A stretch of 64,000 nt of DNA. Source: Bauldia sp. GTDB lineage: Bacteria > Pseudomonadota > Alphaproteobacteria > Rhizobiales > Kaistiaceae. Shown here in pieces: positions 1 through 10,704 of this stretch. The stretch's first letter is position 1. Every line of letters begins with the position of its first letter. The translations under genes and the position numbers were made by a program. The stretch is taken from assembly GCA_028284325.1 (NCBI GenBank), contig JANQRX010000006.1, positions 62,001 through 126,000 on the forward strand, in the 5' to 3' direction. A model generated the notes under the pieces. That model worked only from the letters and a program-made list of their open reading frames with translations, was not told the DNA's origin and ran no database searches.

Positions 1-1240
1 CGACCAGGGTGAGGTCGACCTCAGCGCCGGCCCAGGGATGGGCGGCGAGATTGCGCTCGGTCTGGCCGGTGCCGTCGCGGGTCCGCAACTGGGGCAGGTT
101 GAGCGGCAGCGTCGGCGGCCGGTAGAGGGGCCGCGCGGGCACGCCGTCCGCGCCGGTGACGGGCGCCAGCTCGCCGAGGGCCGTGACCACGCCGTAGTCG
201 TCGGCAAGATCGTAGGCGAGGCGTAGCGCGCCGTCGGTGGTTTCGGGCGCTCCCTGGAAGGCAACCGTAGGTGGCTCGTCGGGTTCGACGCGAAACTGCC
301 ATCCGAGCACCCGCCGGCCCGACCGACGGATGGTGACGTCCTGATCCGAGGTGAGCTCGATACGGTGTTCCACCGGTGCGCCGGGATTGTCGCCCGGCGC
401 CTGCGGCTCGAACCGGGCCGCTCCGGCGCCGAGATTGGTCGCGATCTCGAACCGGTCGCCGTCGCCCACGCGCACCGTGAGCACGCTGCCGGAAGGCACG
501 ACATGGATGGTGCCGCGATGGGCGGCAAACTCGCCGGTGAGGAAGAGCGGCGGACGCGCCGTGTAGGAAGGGGGCGTGACCCAGGCATCGACCCGGGCCA
601 CGGCCTCCGCCGTGTTGTCGATGCCGAGAAAGGCCTCGGCCACGCGTGCCTGGCGCTCCGGCCCGGCGACGACGAAGCCGACGACCAGGACGAGGACGAC
701 GGCGAAGCGCAGGGCATACGGGTCGCGGGTCGCGAGGTCAGGCCGCGGTGCGCCGGCCTTCAGGCCGTGCAGACGGGCGATGATGCGCTCCCGATGGGCC
801 CGCCACAATCGGCGGGCGGCGGGGTCGGTCTCGGTCGCCAGCGCGTCGCCGAAGGCCGTGGCCGGCCGGTGATCGAGGCCCGTTGCGGCTTCCACGCGGG
901 CAAGGGCCGCCTCGGCGCCGGCGCCCGGCAGGCGGGCGAGTCGCCACAATGCTGCGAGGAGGACGGCGGCGAACAGTGCCAGCAGTGCCAGGCGGACGGG
1001 GACGTTGGTCAGGCGCCAGAGGCCCAGCCACGACACCGCGACGAACAGGCCGGCGACGCCGAGGACCGGCGCCAGCCGCCGCCATGCCTCCTCCCACAGG
1101 AGGCTGAGGCGGGCGCGCCTAAGCGTGCGGGCAAGGCGGCGTCCGGCCTGTGCCTCGCCGACCGCGGTCGGCGTTTCCCGGGCTTGCGTCCCTTGGGCTT
1201 GCGTCTGATCCGGGCGCAACTGATCGCCGGCCAGGGTCAT
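1..1240 (-). CDS. DUF4175 (TIGR02302) family membrane protein, C-terminus outside window
   Basis: Reading leftward from ATG at 1240 gives an open frame of 413 codons to the window edge with no stop. After a polar N-terminus come two hydrophobic helices near residues 60-100, then a third around residue 165 just after a DPYALRF motif, followed by DAWVTPPSYTARPPLFL. This pattern is typical of the alphaproteobacterial TIGR02302/DUF4175 proteins, large inner-membrane proteins of unknown function. It lies downstream of lysA in the same direction, the usual place for this family. The family is recognised; the biochemical role is unknown. The 3' end is missing because of the window boundary, not through damage. 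Confidence 0.8.
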   Translation of the reverse strand, partial: MTLAGDQLRPDQTQAQGTQARETPTAVGEAQAGRRLARTLRRARLSLLWEEAWRRLAPVLGVAGLFVAVSWLGLWRLTNVPVRLALLALFAAVLLAALWRLARLPGAGAEAALARVEAATGLDHRPATAFGDALATETDPAARRLWRAHRERIIARLHGLKAGAPRPDLATRDPYALRFAVVLVLVVGFVVAGPERQARVAEAFLGIDNTAEAVARVDAWVTPPSYTARPPLFLTGEFAAHRGTIHVVPSGSVLTVRVGDGDRFEIATNLGAGAARFEPQAPGDNPGAPVEHRIELTSDQDVTIRRSGRRVLGWQFRVEPDEPPTVAFQGAPETTDGALRLAYDLADDYGVVTALGELAPVTGADGVPARPLYRPPTLPLNLPQLRTRDGTGQTERNLAAHPWAGAEVDLTLV

Positions 1241-1334
1241 ATCCGTGCCCCTCCGTGCCTATGCTCCGCGCCCCGTGAGCGGCGAACGTAGCACAGAAAA
1301 CGGCCCTCGCGAGGCGGTGACCGGGGCTAGCGAA

Positions 1335-2609
<1,275 letters not shown>

Positions 2610-2619
2610 GGCGGTGTCG

Positions 2620-2838
2620 TCAGAGCAGGAAGTCGAGGAAGAAACGCCTTTTCGGCTTCTCTTCGTCCGTGTAGCCCGGGACCGGCCCGTACACGCCGGG
2701 CGCATAGCCGGGCTGGCTCACGAGCGAACTCGGCGGCGGTTCCAGCGGGCCGCGACGACCGCAGGCGGACAGGCCGACAGCTATCACCACCAGCCCGATC
2801 ACGCCGAGCCTGGAGACAAGATGGCGACTGTGCTGCAC
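2620..2838 (-). CDS. Small LptM-type lipoprotein
   Basis: A 72-aa protein with a basic N-terminus, a hydrophobic signal helix and the lipobox LSAC (Cys at about residue 26) followed by GRRGPLEPP. This is the signature of the small lipoprotein family that includes E. coli LptM (formerly YifL), which assists disulfide maturation of the LptD/LptE LPS translocon. The mature part is short, proline-rich and ends in basic and aromatic residues. It sits between argH and lysA, a conserved neighbourhood for this lipoprotein in proteobacteria. Outer-membrane attachment is inferred from the lipobox. Equivalence in function to LptM is by family, not shown here. Confidence 0.8.
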   Translation of the reverse strand: MQHSRHLVSRLGVIGLVVIAVGLSACGRRGPLEPPPSSLVSQPGYAPGVYGPVPGYTDEEKPKRRFFLDFLL

Positions 2839-2919
2839 GATCCACCCCGAGATGCGCCGCCGGGCGACGGCATGTCGCCACGACGCTCAGGCTACCCAAA
2901 CCGTAACGGCGCCGTCGCG

Positions 2920-4329
2920 TCAAGTACCGTCAGCGGGACGGGGTTCGGATTTGGCCAGACGCCGCAGCCAGCGGCGCGCCTCGCGCCGGACATTGGCCGG
3001 CGCCGTGCCGCCCTGGCTGGTGCGGCTGCGCACCGAGCGGGTGACCGAGAGCACCGTGAAGACCTCGTCGGTGATCCGCGGCTCGACGGCCTGGAGATCG
3101 GCCAGTGCCAGGCGATGGAGCGGCAGGCGGCGCTCCTCGGCGATAGCGACGATGCGGCCGGTCACATGATGGGCCTCGCGAAACGGCATCGCCAGCTCGC
3201 GCACCAGCCAGTCGGCAAGATCGGTGGCGGTGGCGTAGCCGGCGCCGGCGGCCTTGCGGAGATTCGCCGCCTGAGGCTCCATGTCGGCCACCATGCCGGC
3301 CATCGCCGCCAGCGACAGCGCCAATGCCTCAAGCGCGTCGAAGACCGGCTCCTTGTCCTCCTGCATGTCCTTGCAGTAGGCGAGCGGCAGGCCCTTCATG
3401 ACGATCATCAGGGCGTTCAGCGCGCCGACGATCCGGCCGGCCTTGGCGCGGACCAGTTCGGCGGCGTCCGGATTGCGCTTCTGGGGCATGATCGACGAGC
3501 CGGTGGTGAAGCGGTCGGACAGCTTCACGAACGCAAACTGCGAGGTCGACCAGATCACGATCTCCTCGGCGAGCCGCGACAGGTGCACGGCACAGATGCC
3601 GGCGGCCGCCAGCGTCTCCATCACGAAGTCGCGGTCGGACACGCTGTCGAGCGAGTTGGCGGTCGGCCGGTCGAAGCCGAGTTCCGCCGCGGTCGCGCGC
3701 CGGTCGATGGGGAAGGAGGTGCCCGCGAGCGCAGCCGCGCCGAGGGGCGATTCGTTCAGCCGGCGACGGGCGTCGGCAAAGCGCCCGCGGTCGCGGCCGA
3801 ACATCTCCACATAGGCCAGCAGGTGATGGCCCATGGTCACAGGCTGCGCGGATTGCAGGTGAGTGAAGCCGGGCATGACCATGGGCGCCGTCTCGAGCGC
3901 GCGCTCGGTGAGATGGCCCATGAGCACGTGCAGCGCGCCATCGAGCTGGTCGATGGCGTCGCGAATCCACAGGCGCAAATCGGTGGCGACCTGGTCGTTG
4001 CGCGAGCGGGCGGTATGTAAGCGCCCGGCGGTCGGGCCGATCAGCTCGGTCAGCCGCGATTCGATGTTGAGGTGGATGTCTTCAAGCGCGCGCGAGAACT
4101 TGAACGAGCCCGCCTCGATCTCTCGCAGGATCGTGTCTAGACCCGTGATGATGTTTTCGGCATCGTCGGCCGTAATGATGCCCTGTTGGGCGAGCATGCG
4201 GGCGTGCGCCCGGGAACCCGCGACGTCCTGGCGAAACAGCCGCCGGTCGAAGCCGATCGATGCGTTGATGTCCTCCATGATCGCGTCGGGACCTTGCGTG
4301 AACCGTCCACCCCACATGCTGTTTTTCAT
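2920..4329 (-). CDS. argH: Argininosuccinate lyase
   Basis: Cleaves argininosuccinate to arginine and fumarate, the last step of arginine synthesis. The protein has 469 aa, the usual length for the fumarase/aspartase superfamily member. The signature loop [11 protein letters not shown] is at residues 277-286 and carries the catalytic serine; TARSRNDQ is at about 107-113 and HLQSAQP near 157. ATG at 4329 gives the standard MWGGRF N-terminus. It is divergent from tlpA with only 24 nt between the two start codons, so their promoters must overlap or lie inside the neighbouring genes. It is followed by the lipoprotein and lysA. Confidence 0.96.
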   Translation of the reverse strand: MKNSMWGGRFTQGPDAIMEDINASIGFDRRLFRQDVAGSRAHARMLAQQGIITADDAENIITGLDTILREIEAGSFKFSRALEDIHLNIESRLTELIGPTAGRLHTARSRNDQVATDLRLWIRDAIDQLDGALHVLMGHLTERALETAPMVMPGFTHLQSAQPVTMGHHLLAYVEMFGRDRGRFADARRRLNESPLGAAALAGTSFPIDRRATAAELGFDRPTANSLDSVSDRDFVMETLAAAGICAVHLSRLAEEIVIWSTSQFAFVKLSDRFTTGSSIMPQKRNPDAAELVRAKAGRIVGALNALMIVMKGLPLAYCKDMQEDKEPVFDALEALALSLAAMAGMVADMEPQAANLRKAAGAGYATATDLADWLVRELAMPFREAHHVTGRIVAIAEERRLPLHRLALADLQAVEPRITDEVFTVLSVTRSVRSRTSQGGTAPANVRREARRWLRRLAKSEPRPADGT

Positions 4330-4353
4330 GAACGGACACCCCTGGGAGCCACG

Positions 4354-5013
4354 ATGATACCGGACTTCATCAAGGCGCGACGCGGAGTCGCGCTACTGGG
4401 CCTTGCGGCCATCGGCGGCGTCGTCGCCGGCGCGATCGCGGTATATGTCAACAGCCGGGACACTGGCAATGTTGCGGAACTGGCCGCACACGACTGCAGC
4501 GCCGCCATCCAGACGGCCGGGCTGCTGGAGCCGGAGATCCAGGGCGACCTCGCGGCGTTCAGAGCCGTCAAGGAGCCTGAGCTCCTCCACGACCTGGTGT
4601 TCAAGGCGCCGGACGAAAGCGACACCGGCATCGCGGACTTCGGCGGCAAGACGGTCCTGCTCAATCTATGGGCGACGTGGTGCGGCCCGTGCCGGGCGGA
4701 GATGCCGGCGCTCGATCGCCTGCAGGCCGAACTCGGCGGCGACCGGTTCGAGGTGGTGGCGGTCAACATCGATACGTCGTCGCGGGACCGGGCGCAGGCG
4801 TTCCTGGACGAGATCGGGGTGTCGAACCTTGCCTTCTATGCCGACCCGAGCACCGGGATCTTCAACGATCTCAAGCGCCGCGGCCTGGCGCTCGGCCTGC
4901 CGGTGACGCTGCTGATCGATGCGCAGGGCTGCCGCCTCGGCGGCCTGCAAGGACCGGCCGAATGGGATTCGGAGGACGCAAAAAGCCTGATTCAGGCGGC
5001 TCTCGATGCGTGA
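4354..5013 (+). CDS. tlpA: TlpA-type thiol:disulfide oxidoreductase, membrane anchored
   Basis: A 219-aa thioredoxin-fold protein with an N-terminal membrane anchor (residues about 11-32) and a periplasmic domain. The redox motif WCGPC is at residues 109-113, inside [17 protein letters not shown], and a cis-proline follows in [10 protein letters not shown]. TlpA proteins reduce disulfides in cytochrome oxidase assembly factors and similar periplasmic targets. ATG at 4354 was chosen because it directly precedes the hydrophobic anchor; longer versions run antisense into argH. Divergent from argH, the common alphaproteobacterial arrangement. Its 3' end overlaps the end of the convergent diguanylate cyclase gene by 22 nt. 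Confidence 0.9.
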   Translation: MIPDFIKARRGVALLGLAAIGGVVAGAIAVYVNSRDTGNVAELAAHDCSAAIQTAGLLEPEIQGDLAAFRAVKEPELLHDLVFKAPDESDTGIADFGGKTVLLNLWATWCGPCRAEMPALDRLQAELGGDRFEVVAVNIDTSSRDRAQAFLDEIGVSNLAFYADPSTGIFNDLKRRGLALGLPVTLLIDAQGCRLGGLQGPAEWDSEDAKSLIQAALDA

Positions 5014-6188
5014 ACGTGGCGGCGGAAGCCGTCACCGTCGACGGTTGGATCGTAGACGCTGACGCGATCCCGCCCCTCGCATTTGGCGCGGTAGAGCGCC
5101 AGATCGGCCAGACCGATCAGGCGGTCGAGGCTCTCGCCGCCGGTCATGGTCGCCACCCCGGCGCTCAGCGTCGGCCGCAGTTCGCGAACGCCGATGAACT
5201 GGCCGGCTTCGGAGAATTCCACGCGGATCCGCTCGGCCACGTCCCTGGCGGCCTCGCTGCCGGCGCCGGGCAGGATGGCCGCGAATTCCTCGCCGCCGAT
5301 GCGACCGATCACGTCGGTGGTACGCGCCGATGACTGCGCTGCCGTGGCAAAGACCCTCAGGACGGCGTCGCCCAGGCCGTGACCGAACCGGTCGTTGATC
5401 GATTTGAACGTATCGAGATCGAAGACGATCACGGACACGCTCCGACCGGCCACACGGGCCACCTCCAGGGCGTCACAGCCGTCGCGGTAGAAGGCGCGGC
5501 GGTTGTGGAGACCGGTCAGCTCGTCGGTGTTCGCGTGGCGGCGCTGAATGATCTCGTTCTGCTCGCGCGTCATCGCCACGGAGAAGATCGACGTGCCGAC
5601 GATGAAGATCAGCGTCTCGAAGTGCACGAAATCAAGCCACAGATCGAACGCGAACCCGCCACCGGCCGCACCGAAGCGAATCGAGGTGAACGCGGCGTAG
5701 CAGAACACCAGCGCGTGCGCCGAGAGCAGGACGAGCAGTGGTCGCCGTGCGGCAACGTCGTCGACCGGCTTGCGCAGGAATTCGCGCGCGGCGGCGATCA
5801 GGTAGATGGCGACAATCGCCTGGCTGAGGGCGCCGGGCGAGCCGGCCATCTCGCGAAAACCGGGGATCATGATCGCGACGAGCCAGAGAACGGCGCCGGC
5901 TGCCATCAGCTCGAGACGCACCGGCAGATTGTTGCTGGAGCGCCCCGAAGCCCAGATCATGGCGGGGCTGAGATTGAGCAACGTGGCGCCGAGGATGGCG
6001 CCGGGTGCGTCGAACGAGGACGCCGCGAAAGCCAGCGGCAGGCTGGCGGCGAGCATGAAATTGGCGCCCGCCCACCACAGCATGGGCCAGGCATCGCGGT
6101 TCTGCAGCCAGGCGAGAACAAGAAACGAGCCGCCGGCCGCAGCGACGAAGCTACCAGCCAGCATGAGTGTCTCGATGTCGATGCTCAA
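4992..6188 (-). CDS. Membrane-bound diguanylate cyclase (GGDEF)
   Basis: Makes cyclic di-GMP from two GTP. The 398-aa protein has about six hydrophobic helices in residues 5-205 (a seven-helix-like sensor region with no recognised ligand domain) and a C-terminal GGDEF domain beginning at TDELTGLHNRR (about 221). The active-site motif is GGEEF at 298-302, so catalysis is expected. RTTD at 289-292 lies exactly five residues before it, matching the RxxD inhibitory site that binds product. No EAL domain is present. Its end overlaps convergent tlpA; nothing upstream indicates the signal it senses. Confidence 0.93.
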   Translation of the reverse strand: MSIDIETLMLAGSFVAAAGGSFLVLAWLQNRDAWPMLWWAGANFMLAASLPLAFAASSFDAPGAILGATLLNLSPAMIWASGRSSNNLPVRLELMAAGAVLWLVAIMIPGFREMAGSPGALSQAIVAIYLIAAAREFLRKPVDDVAARRPLLVLLSAHALVFCYAAFTSIRFGAAGGGFAFDLWLDFVHFETLIFIVGTSIFSVAMTREQNEIIQRRHANTDELTGLHNRRAFYRDGCDALEVARVAGRSVSVIVFDLDTFKSINDRFGHGLGDAVLRVFATAAQSSARTTDVIGRIGGEEFAAILPGAGSEAARDVAERIRVEFSEAGQFIGVRELRPTLSAGVATMTGGESLDRLIGLADLALYRAKCEGRDRVSVYDPTVDGDGFRRHVHASRAA

Positions 6189-6306
6189 CGCGGTGTCCCC
6201 TTAAGTGGGCACACGCTAGGCGAGAAGCGTTGATTTCGGGTTAGTCGTTGAGATGCTGCGACGTATCGCGGTTAACGAACCGTGAAACGACGCGCCGCAG
6301 AACGCG

Positions 6307-7188
6307 CTAACGAGTCGGTTGGGGCGTCTCGCCGCTGTAGTCGTAGAAGCCGCGGCCGGATTTCCGTCCGAGCCAACCGGCTTCGACGTACTTCACCAGA
6401 AGCGGGCAGGGCCGGTACTTGGAATCGGCGAGACCGTCATACAGCACCTGCATGATCGACAGGCAGGTGTCGAGGCCGATGAAGTCGGCCAGTTGCAGCG
6501 GTCCCATGGGATGATGGGCGCCGAGCCGCATCGAGGTATCGATCGCCTCGACGGTGCCGACGCCCTCGTGGAGGGTGTAGATGGCCTCGTTGATCATCGG
6601 CACGAGGATGCGATTGACGATGAAGCCCGGGAAATCCTCGGCGAGCGACGCGGTCTTGCCGAGGCCGGCGACGAAGCGCTGCGCGGCATCGTAGGTCTCG
6701 TCGCTGGTCGCGATCCCGCGGATCAGCTCGATGAGCTCCATCACCGGCACCGGATTCATGAAATGGATGCCGATGAACCGATCGGGCCGGTTGGTCGTCG
6801 AGGCGAGACGGGTGACGGAGATCGACGAGGTGTTGGTCGCGAGGATGCAGTCGGACCGGATGACGCCGTCCACCTCGCGGAAGATCTCGCCCTTGATCTT
6901 CTCGTTTTCGGTCGCGGCCTCGATCACGAGGTCGGACGGCGCGAGCAAATCCAGGGTGGGCGCCGGGGTGATCCGGGTCGCGGCAGCGTCGCGGTCGGCC
7001 TCGCTGATCCGATCCGACGACAACTGCCGCGCCATGTTGCCGTGGATGGTGGCGAGGCCGGATTCGATCCGCTCGCCGCTCACGTCATTCAGGATGACCG
7101 CATGGCCGGCCAGGGCACATACGTGGGCGATGCCGCTGCCCATCTGGCCGGCGCCGATGATGCCGACGGTCTTGATTCCTTCCGTCAT
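6307..7188 (-). CDS. 3-hydroxybutyryl-CoA dehydrogenase
   Basis: NAD-dependent oxidation of 3-hydroxyacyl-CoA, or reduction of acetoacetyl-CoA. The 293-aa length fits the single-function Hbd/PaaH type. The Rossmann motif GAGQMGSG is at residues 12-19; NTSSISVTRLA, HFMNPVPVMELIE and GFIVNRILVPMINEA are family hallmarks carrying the catalytic Ser/His region and the dimerisation domain. ATG at 7188 gives MTEGIKTVGIIGAG; an upstream in-frame start only adds a basic, non-conserved extension. In many alphaproteobacteria this gene follows etfBA; here it stands alone, so it is probably general fatty acid or butanoate metabolism and PHB turnover. Confidence 0.93.
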   Translation of the reverse strand: MTEGIKTVGIIGAGQMGSGIAHVCALAGHAVILNDVSGERIESGLATIHGNMARQLSSDRISEADRDAAATRITPAPTLDLLAPSDLVIEAATENEKIKGEIFREVDGVIRSDCILATNTSSISVTRLASTTNRPDRFIGIHFMNPVPVMELIELIRGIATSDETYDAAQRFVAGLGKTASLAEDFPGFIVNRILVPMINEAIYTLHEGVGTVEAIDTSMRLGAHHPMGPLQLADFIGLDTCLSIMQVLYDGLADSKYRPCPLLVKYVEAGWLGRKSGRGFYDYSGETPQPTR

Positions 7189-7263
7189 GGAGCGGGACCA
7201 TATAGCCAAGGCGCGGCGAACCGCAATTGCGATGCCGGCATGCGGCAAATCGCGCGCCGGCGA

Positions 7264-8040
7264 TCAGCCCCAGGGGCCGCGGACGCCGGGATGCTCGGCT
7301 GCGGCGGCGGTCTCCTCGACCTTGCCGGCCGGCACCACCAGCGTTGCGGATTTGGGATCGCGGTCGAACAGCGGGACGCCGGGACGTCGCATGACCATCA
7401 CCAGCAGGGCGCCGGCGACCGCACCACCGATATGGGCGATCCACGCCACGCCCTCGTCGCCGCCGGTGACCACCGCGTAGACCTGGAAGGCCAGCCACCC
7501 GCCGAGCAGCCACAGGGCGCTGAGGCGCAAGGGAATGCGGGCGAACAGGAGAACCCAGACGCGCACGGTCGGATGGAGGAGAAAGTACGCGGCGACCACG
7601 CCCGACACGGCCCCGGAGGCCCCGATTGTCGGGATCTGCGAGGCCGGATCGGACAGGACCAGAAGCAGCGAGCCGCCGGCCGCGCACAGGAGGTAGAACA
7701 GCAGAAAGCGCAGATGGCCGAGCGCATCCTCGATGTTGTCCGCGAACACCCACAGGAAGACCATGTTGCCGCCGAGGTGCCATATGTCGGCGTGCAGGAA
7801 CGCCGACGTGATGATGGTGAAGGAGTCGGGGACGACGGCGAGATTCGCGGGACGCTCGACGATGTCGAACAGGGTCGACGGGATCAGCCCGTAGGAGAGG
7901 ATGACTTCCTCGACGTGTCCGAACGTTCCCGCGAACTGCAGCCCGAAGACAACGACATTCGCGACGATGATGCCCCATGCCACCCACGGGCGGGCGATGT
8001 GCTTCAGCGGATTGGCGTCATGGATCGGGATGAAAGGCAC
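7264..8040 (-). CDS. Rhomboid family intramembrane serine protease
   Basis: About six transmembrane helices with the rhomboid catalytic serine in GASGAVSGVVAAYFL and the paired histidine in WIAHIGGAVAGALL near the C-terminus. The conserved HADIWHLGGNMVFLWVF, including the WR-loop-side histidine and asparagine, is also present. It should cleave transmembrane segments of other proteins within the inner membrane. GTG at 8040 gives MPFIPIHDANPLKH, the usual family N-terminus, and follows the preceding stop by 8 nt; an ATG at 8073 inside the upstream gene is the alternative. The last 40 residues (RDPKSATLVVPAGKV) are a polar tail. The substrate is unknown. Confidence 0.9.
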   Translation of the reverse strand: MPFIPIHDANPLKHIARPWVAWGIIVANVVVFGLQFAGTFGHVEEVILSYGLIPSTLFDIVERPANLAVVPDSFTIITSAFLHADIWHLGGNMVFLWVFADNIEDALGHLRFLLFYLLCAAGGSLLLVLSDPASQIPTIGASGAVSGVVAAYFLLHPTVRVWVLLFARIPLRLSALWLLGGWLAFQVYAVVTGGDEGVAWIAHIGGAVAGALLVMVMRRPGVPLFDRDPKSATLVVPAGKVEETAAAAEHPGVRGPWG

Positions 8041-8048
8041 GGGTTGGC

Positions 8049-8612
8049 CTAACGGTTCTTGCCGGGTTCCCACAGGACATCGTCGCGGCCGCCATTGTTG
8101 GCGGCGCGCGCGGCGACGAACAGATAGTCGGACAGGCGGTTGATGAACCGCAGCGCGGCCTCGTTCAGCGGCTCCTGGGCGTGCAGACGCAAGAGGTCGC
8201 GTTCGGCACGGCGGGCGATCGTGCGCGCAAGATGGAGATTGGCGGCCGTTGCCGACCCGCCCGGCAGCACGAAGGAGGTGAGCGGCGCCAGGTCGGCGTT
8301 GAGGCGGTCGATCTCCGCCTCCAGCGCCTCGACCTGGCGATCGACGACCCGCAACTGCTCGCTGCCGTCGACGCGGCTTGGTGTGGCAAGATCGGCGCCG
8401 AGATCGAAAAGATCGTTCTGGATCCGGGCGAGGAAGGGATCGAGGCTCGACGCGGCCGCCGCCGTCCGCGTCACGCCCAGTGCGGCGTTCAACTCGTCGA
8501 TGGCCCCGATCGCGTCGAAACGAAGGTCGGTCTTGGACCGCCGCGTGCCGTCGGCGAGGGCGCTGTCGCCGCTGTCGCCGGTGCGGGTGTAGATCCTGGT
8601 GAGGCGGACCAT
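8049..8612 (-). CDS. Corrinoid adenosyltransferase, PduO/MMAB type
   Basis: Transfers the adenosyl group of ATP to cob(I)alamin to make coenzyme B12. The 187-aa protein begins with the family signature RIYTRTGDSGDSALADG and RRSKTDLRFDAIGAIDELNA, and contains FVLPGGSATAANLHLARTI with RRAERDLLRL, the nucleotide-binding arginine region. This is the PduO-like fold rather than CobA or EutT. It lies between a rhomboid gene and a small twin-helix protein gene, 4 nt after the latter, a run of genes on one strand seen in many alphaproteobacteria. The organism therefore probably uses adenosylcobalamin-dependent enzymes. Confidence 0.93.
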   Translation of the reverse strand: MVRLTRIYTRTGDSGDSALADGTRRSKTDLRFDAIGAIDELNAALGVTRTAAAASSLDPFLARIQNDLFDLGADLATPSRVDGSEQLRVVDRQVEALEAEIDRLNADLAPLTSFVLPGGSATAANLHLARTIARRAERDLLRLHAQEPLNEAALRFINRLSDYLFVAARAANNGGRDDVLWEPGKNR

Positions 8613-8616
8613 CGGC

Positions 8617-8808
8617 TCAGCGGGTCGCGAAGTAGAGGCCGGCCATCATGATGATGACGGCGCCGAACTGGAGGATCACGCGCCAGCGCATGATGAGCTG
8701 CGAACGATTGGCCGGCCCGCCGCGCATCATGTTGAAGAGCCCCAGAAGCAGGACCGCCGCCACGAGCAGAACGGCGAACGGCGCCAGGGTCTGGAAAAAC
8801 GAGGCCAT
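8617..8808 (-). CDS. Twin transmembrane small protein (HIG1-like)
   Basis: A 63-aa protein of two hydrophobic helices joined by a basic loop (MMRGGPANRSQLIMRWRV), the layout of the alphaproteobacterial twin transmembrane family that resembles mitochondrial HIG1 domains, which associate with cytochrome oxidase. ATG at 8808 was preferred because a strong AAGGAGAT ribosome site lies 4 nt before it; a longer frame from 8859 has no such signal. It is probably co-transcribed with the adenosyltransferase 4 nt downstream. A role in respiratory complexes is by resemblance only. Confidence 0.75.
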   Translation of the reverse strand: MASFFQTLAPFAVLLVAAVLLLGLFNMMRGGPANRSQLIMRWRVILQFGAVIIMMAGLYFATR

Positions 8809-8886
8809 GCCGATCTCCTTGCCGACGGCGACCATAAAGGCAAGCGCACCGCTTGGCACCCTCGGCGAACAACCCCGTTACGCGGC

Positions 8887-9726
8887 CTAACGCTGCGCCA
8901 GCAGGATGCGGTCGCCGGCGCGGGTGGTGAGCGCCCGCTTCAGGATGGCGGCGACGTGGGCGGGAATCGTGATCCGGTACCGCGCCCGCGGCCGGTTCGA
9001 TTCCAGCGCATGGACGAGTCGGTCGAACACGATCTCCGGCCCCAGCTTGAACCGCGACGAGGTGTGGCCGGAGTTCATGCGGCTGATCTCACGATTGTAG
9101 TCCTTGCGGAACGGGGACGCCTTCACGTCGATGGTGGCCATGAACCGGGCCCGGGCGTTGTCGAGCATCTTGCTGCGGATCGGACCCGGCTGGAGGATGC
9201 TCACATGGATGCCGGTGCCGGCAAGCTCCAGCCGTAGCGTGTCGCTCCAGCCCTCGAGCGCATGCTTGGACGCGACGTAGGAGGAGGAGAACCGCAGCGC
9301 CACATAGCCGAGAACCGACGAATTCTGGACGATACGGCCGTGCCCCTGCGCGCGCATCGCCGGCAGCACGCGGCGGGTGAGGTCATACCAGCCCAGGAAG
9401 TTGGTCTCGAACAGGAGACGGAGGTGCTCGACCTCCAGATCCTCGACCGCGCCCGGGTGACCGTAGGCGCCGTTGTTGAACAGGGCGTCGAGACGGCCGC
9501 CGGTGCGCTCCAGCGCGGTCGCCACCGCCGTCTCGATGGAGGCGGGGTCGGTGTAATCGAGCCGAAAGGAGTCCAGACCCTCGTCGCGCAGGCGCTCGCA
9601 ATCCCGCTCCTGGCGGCAGGTGGCGAACACCTGCCAGCCGCGATCCTTGAGGGCGTGGGCGCAATGGTGTCCGATCCCGGTCGAGCAGCCGGTGATGAGG
9701 ACGGAACGCTGGCCGTCGGATGGCAT
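8887..9726 (-). CDS. Short-chain dehydrogenase/reductase
   Basis: Classical SDR of 279 aa with the cofactor motif TGCSTGIG near residue 12, FNNGAYGHPGA (the NNAG equivalent), a catalytic serine in VQNSSVLGYV and the YVASK active-site pair. The C-terminal extension with AILKRALTTRAGDRI is typical of the SDRs annotated as SDR family oxidoreductase or retinol dehydrogenase-like. NADP preference is likely from the acidic-poor CRQERD region after the second strand. The substrate is not predictable. It is divergent from the YihY gene across a 117-nt gap. Confidence 0.88.
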   Translation of the reverse strand: MPSDGQRSVLITGCSTGIGHHCAHALKDRGWQVFATCRQERDCERLRDEGLDSFRLDYTDPASIETAVATALERTGGRLDALFNNGAYGHPGAVEDLEVEHLRLLFETNFLGWYDLTRRVLPAMRAQGHGRIVQNSSVLGYVALRFSSSYVASKHALEGWSDTLRLELAGTGIHVSILQPGPIRSKMLDNARARFMATIDVKASPFRKDYNREISRMNSGHTSSRFKLGPEIVFDRLVHALESNRPRARYRITIPAHVAAILKRALTTRAGDRILLAQR

Positions 9727-9843
9727 CGGGTCTCCGTTCGGGCTGGGCTGTGGCTGAACGCCATCCTGACGTTTGCTACAACGGCGTCACTTAGCCGCGT
9801 CGAGGCATAGCGCCGTCGGCGCGCTTCTGTCCACGGCCGAAGG

Positions 9844-10704
9844 GTGGTCCTGTTGAAACGCAACCTCCTGCGGGATGCATGGCGAGTGGTGTCCGACGCC
9901 GGCAATCACTTCGCCGCCGACGACGGCTGGGCCATGGCGAGCCATGTGGCACTCTCCGGCCTGATGGCGGTCTTCCCGTTCATCATCTTCGTGGCGGCGC
10001 TGGCCGGCGTCTTCGGCGAGCAGGCGCTGACCGGGCAGGTCGCGGAGCTTCTGTTCCGGACCTGGCCCGAACAGGTCGCGGGACCGATCGCGGGAGAAGT
10101 GCAGCAGGTTCTCGCCCAGTCGAGCGGCCGCCTCCTGACGCTGTCGGCGGCGATCTCGCTGTGGCTGGCGTCCAACGGCGTCGAGGCCGCGCGGCTGGCG
10201 CTCAACCGCGCCTATCGCGTCGTCGACCGGCGCTCGATCGTTTGGATGCGGCTGCAGAGCCTGGTGTTCGTGCTGGCCGGTGCGGCGCTGTGCCTGCTGC
10301 TGGTGCTTCTCGGACTGGTCATGACCAACGCCTTCCACTGGATCACCGAGCACCTGCCGTGGCTCAGGCCGCTGCAGCCGGTGCTGGCGCTCACCGGTCT
10401 CGCCGGCACGTCGATCCTGGTGGTCGGCGGGCTGGTGGCCGCGCATCTGTGGCTGCCGTCGGGGCGGCCGCCGGCCCGCGAGCTGTGGCCGGGCATCGTG
10501 CTGACCCTGGTGCTGTGGCTGATCGCGGTGGTCGCCATCACCACCTATCTTGCCACCTTCGCCAATTTCGCCCGCACCTACGCCGGGCTCGCCGGTGTCG
10601 TGACGGCGATCTTCTTTCTCTACGTGGTCGCGGCGATCCTGATCTTCGGCGCCGAGTTCAACGCCTCGCTGCGGCGGTTCAGGTCGGAGCGCGCAGGGGG
10701 CTAA
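9844..10704 (+). CDS. YihY/virulence factor BrkB family inner-membrane protein
   Basis: A 286-aa polytopic protein with about six helices, matching the UPF0761/YihY family. The conserved start ADDGWAMASHVALSGLMAVFPFI and the internal LNRAYRVVDRRSIVWMRLQS and VWLPSGRPPARELWPG are characteristic. The GTG start at 9844 precedes LLKRNLLRDAWRVV. The family was once called ribonuclease BN in error; it is now thought to be a membrane transporter or envelope protein of unsettled function. The 3' end overlaps the convergent receiver-domain gene by 4 nt. Confidence 0.9.
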   Translation: MVLLKRNLLRDAWRVVSDAGNHFAADDGWAMASHVALSGLMAVFPFIIFVAALAGVFGEQALTGQVAELLFRTWPEQVAGPIAGEVQQVLAQSSGRLLTLSAAISLWLASNGVEAARLALNRAYRVVDRRSIVWMRLQSLVFVLAGAALCLLLVLLGLVMTNAFHWITEHLPWLRPLQPVLALTGLAGTSILVVGGLVAAHLWLPSGRPPARELWPGIVLTLVLWLIAVVAITTYLATFANFARTYAGLAGVVTAIFFLYVVAAILIFGAEFNASLRRFRSERAGG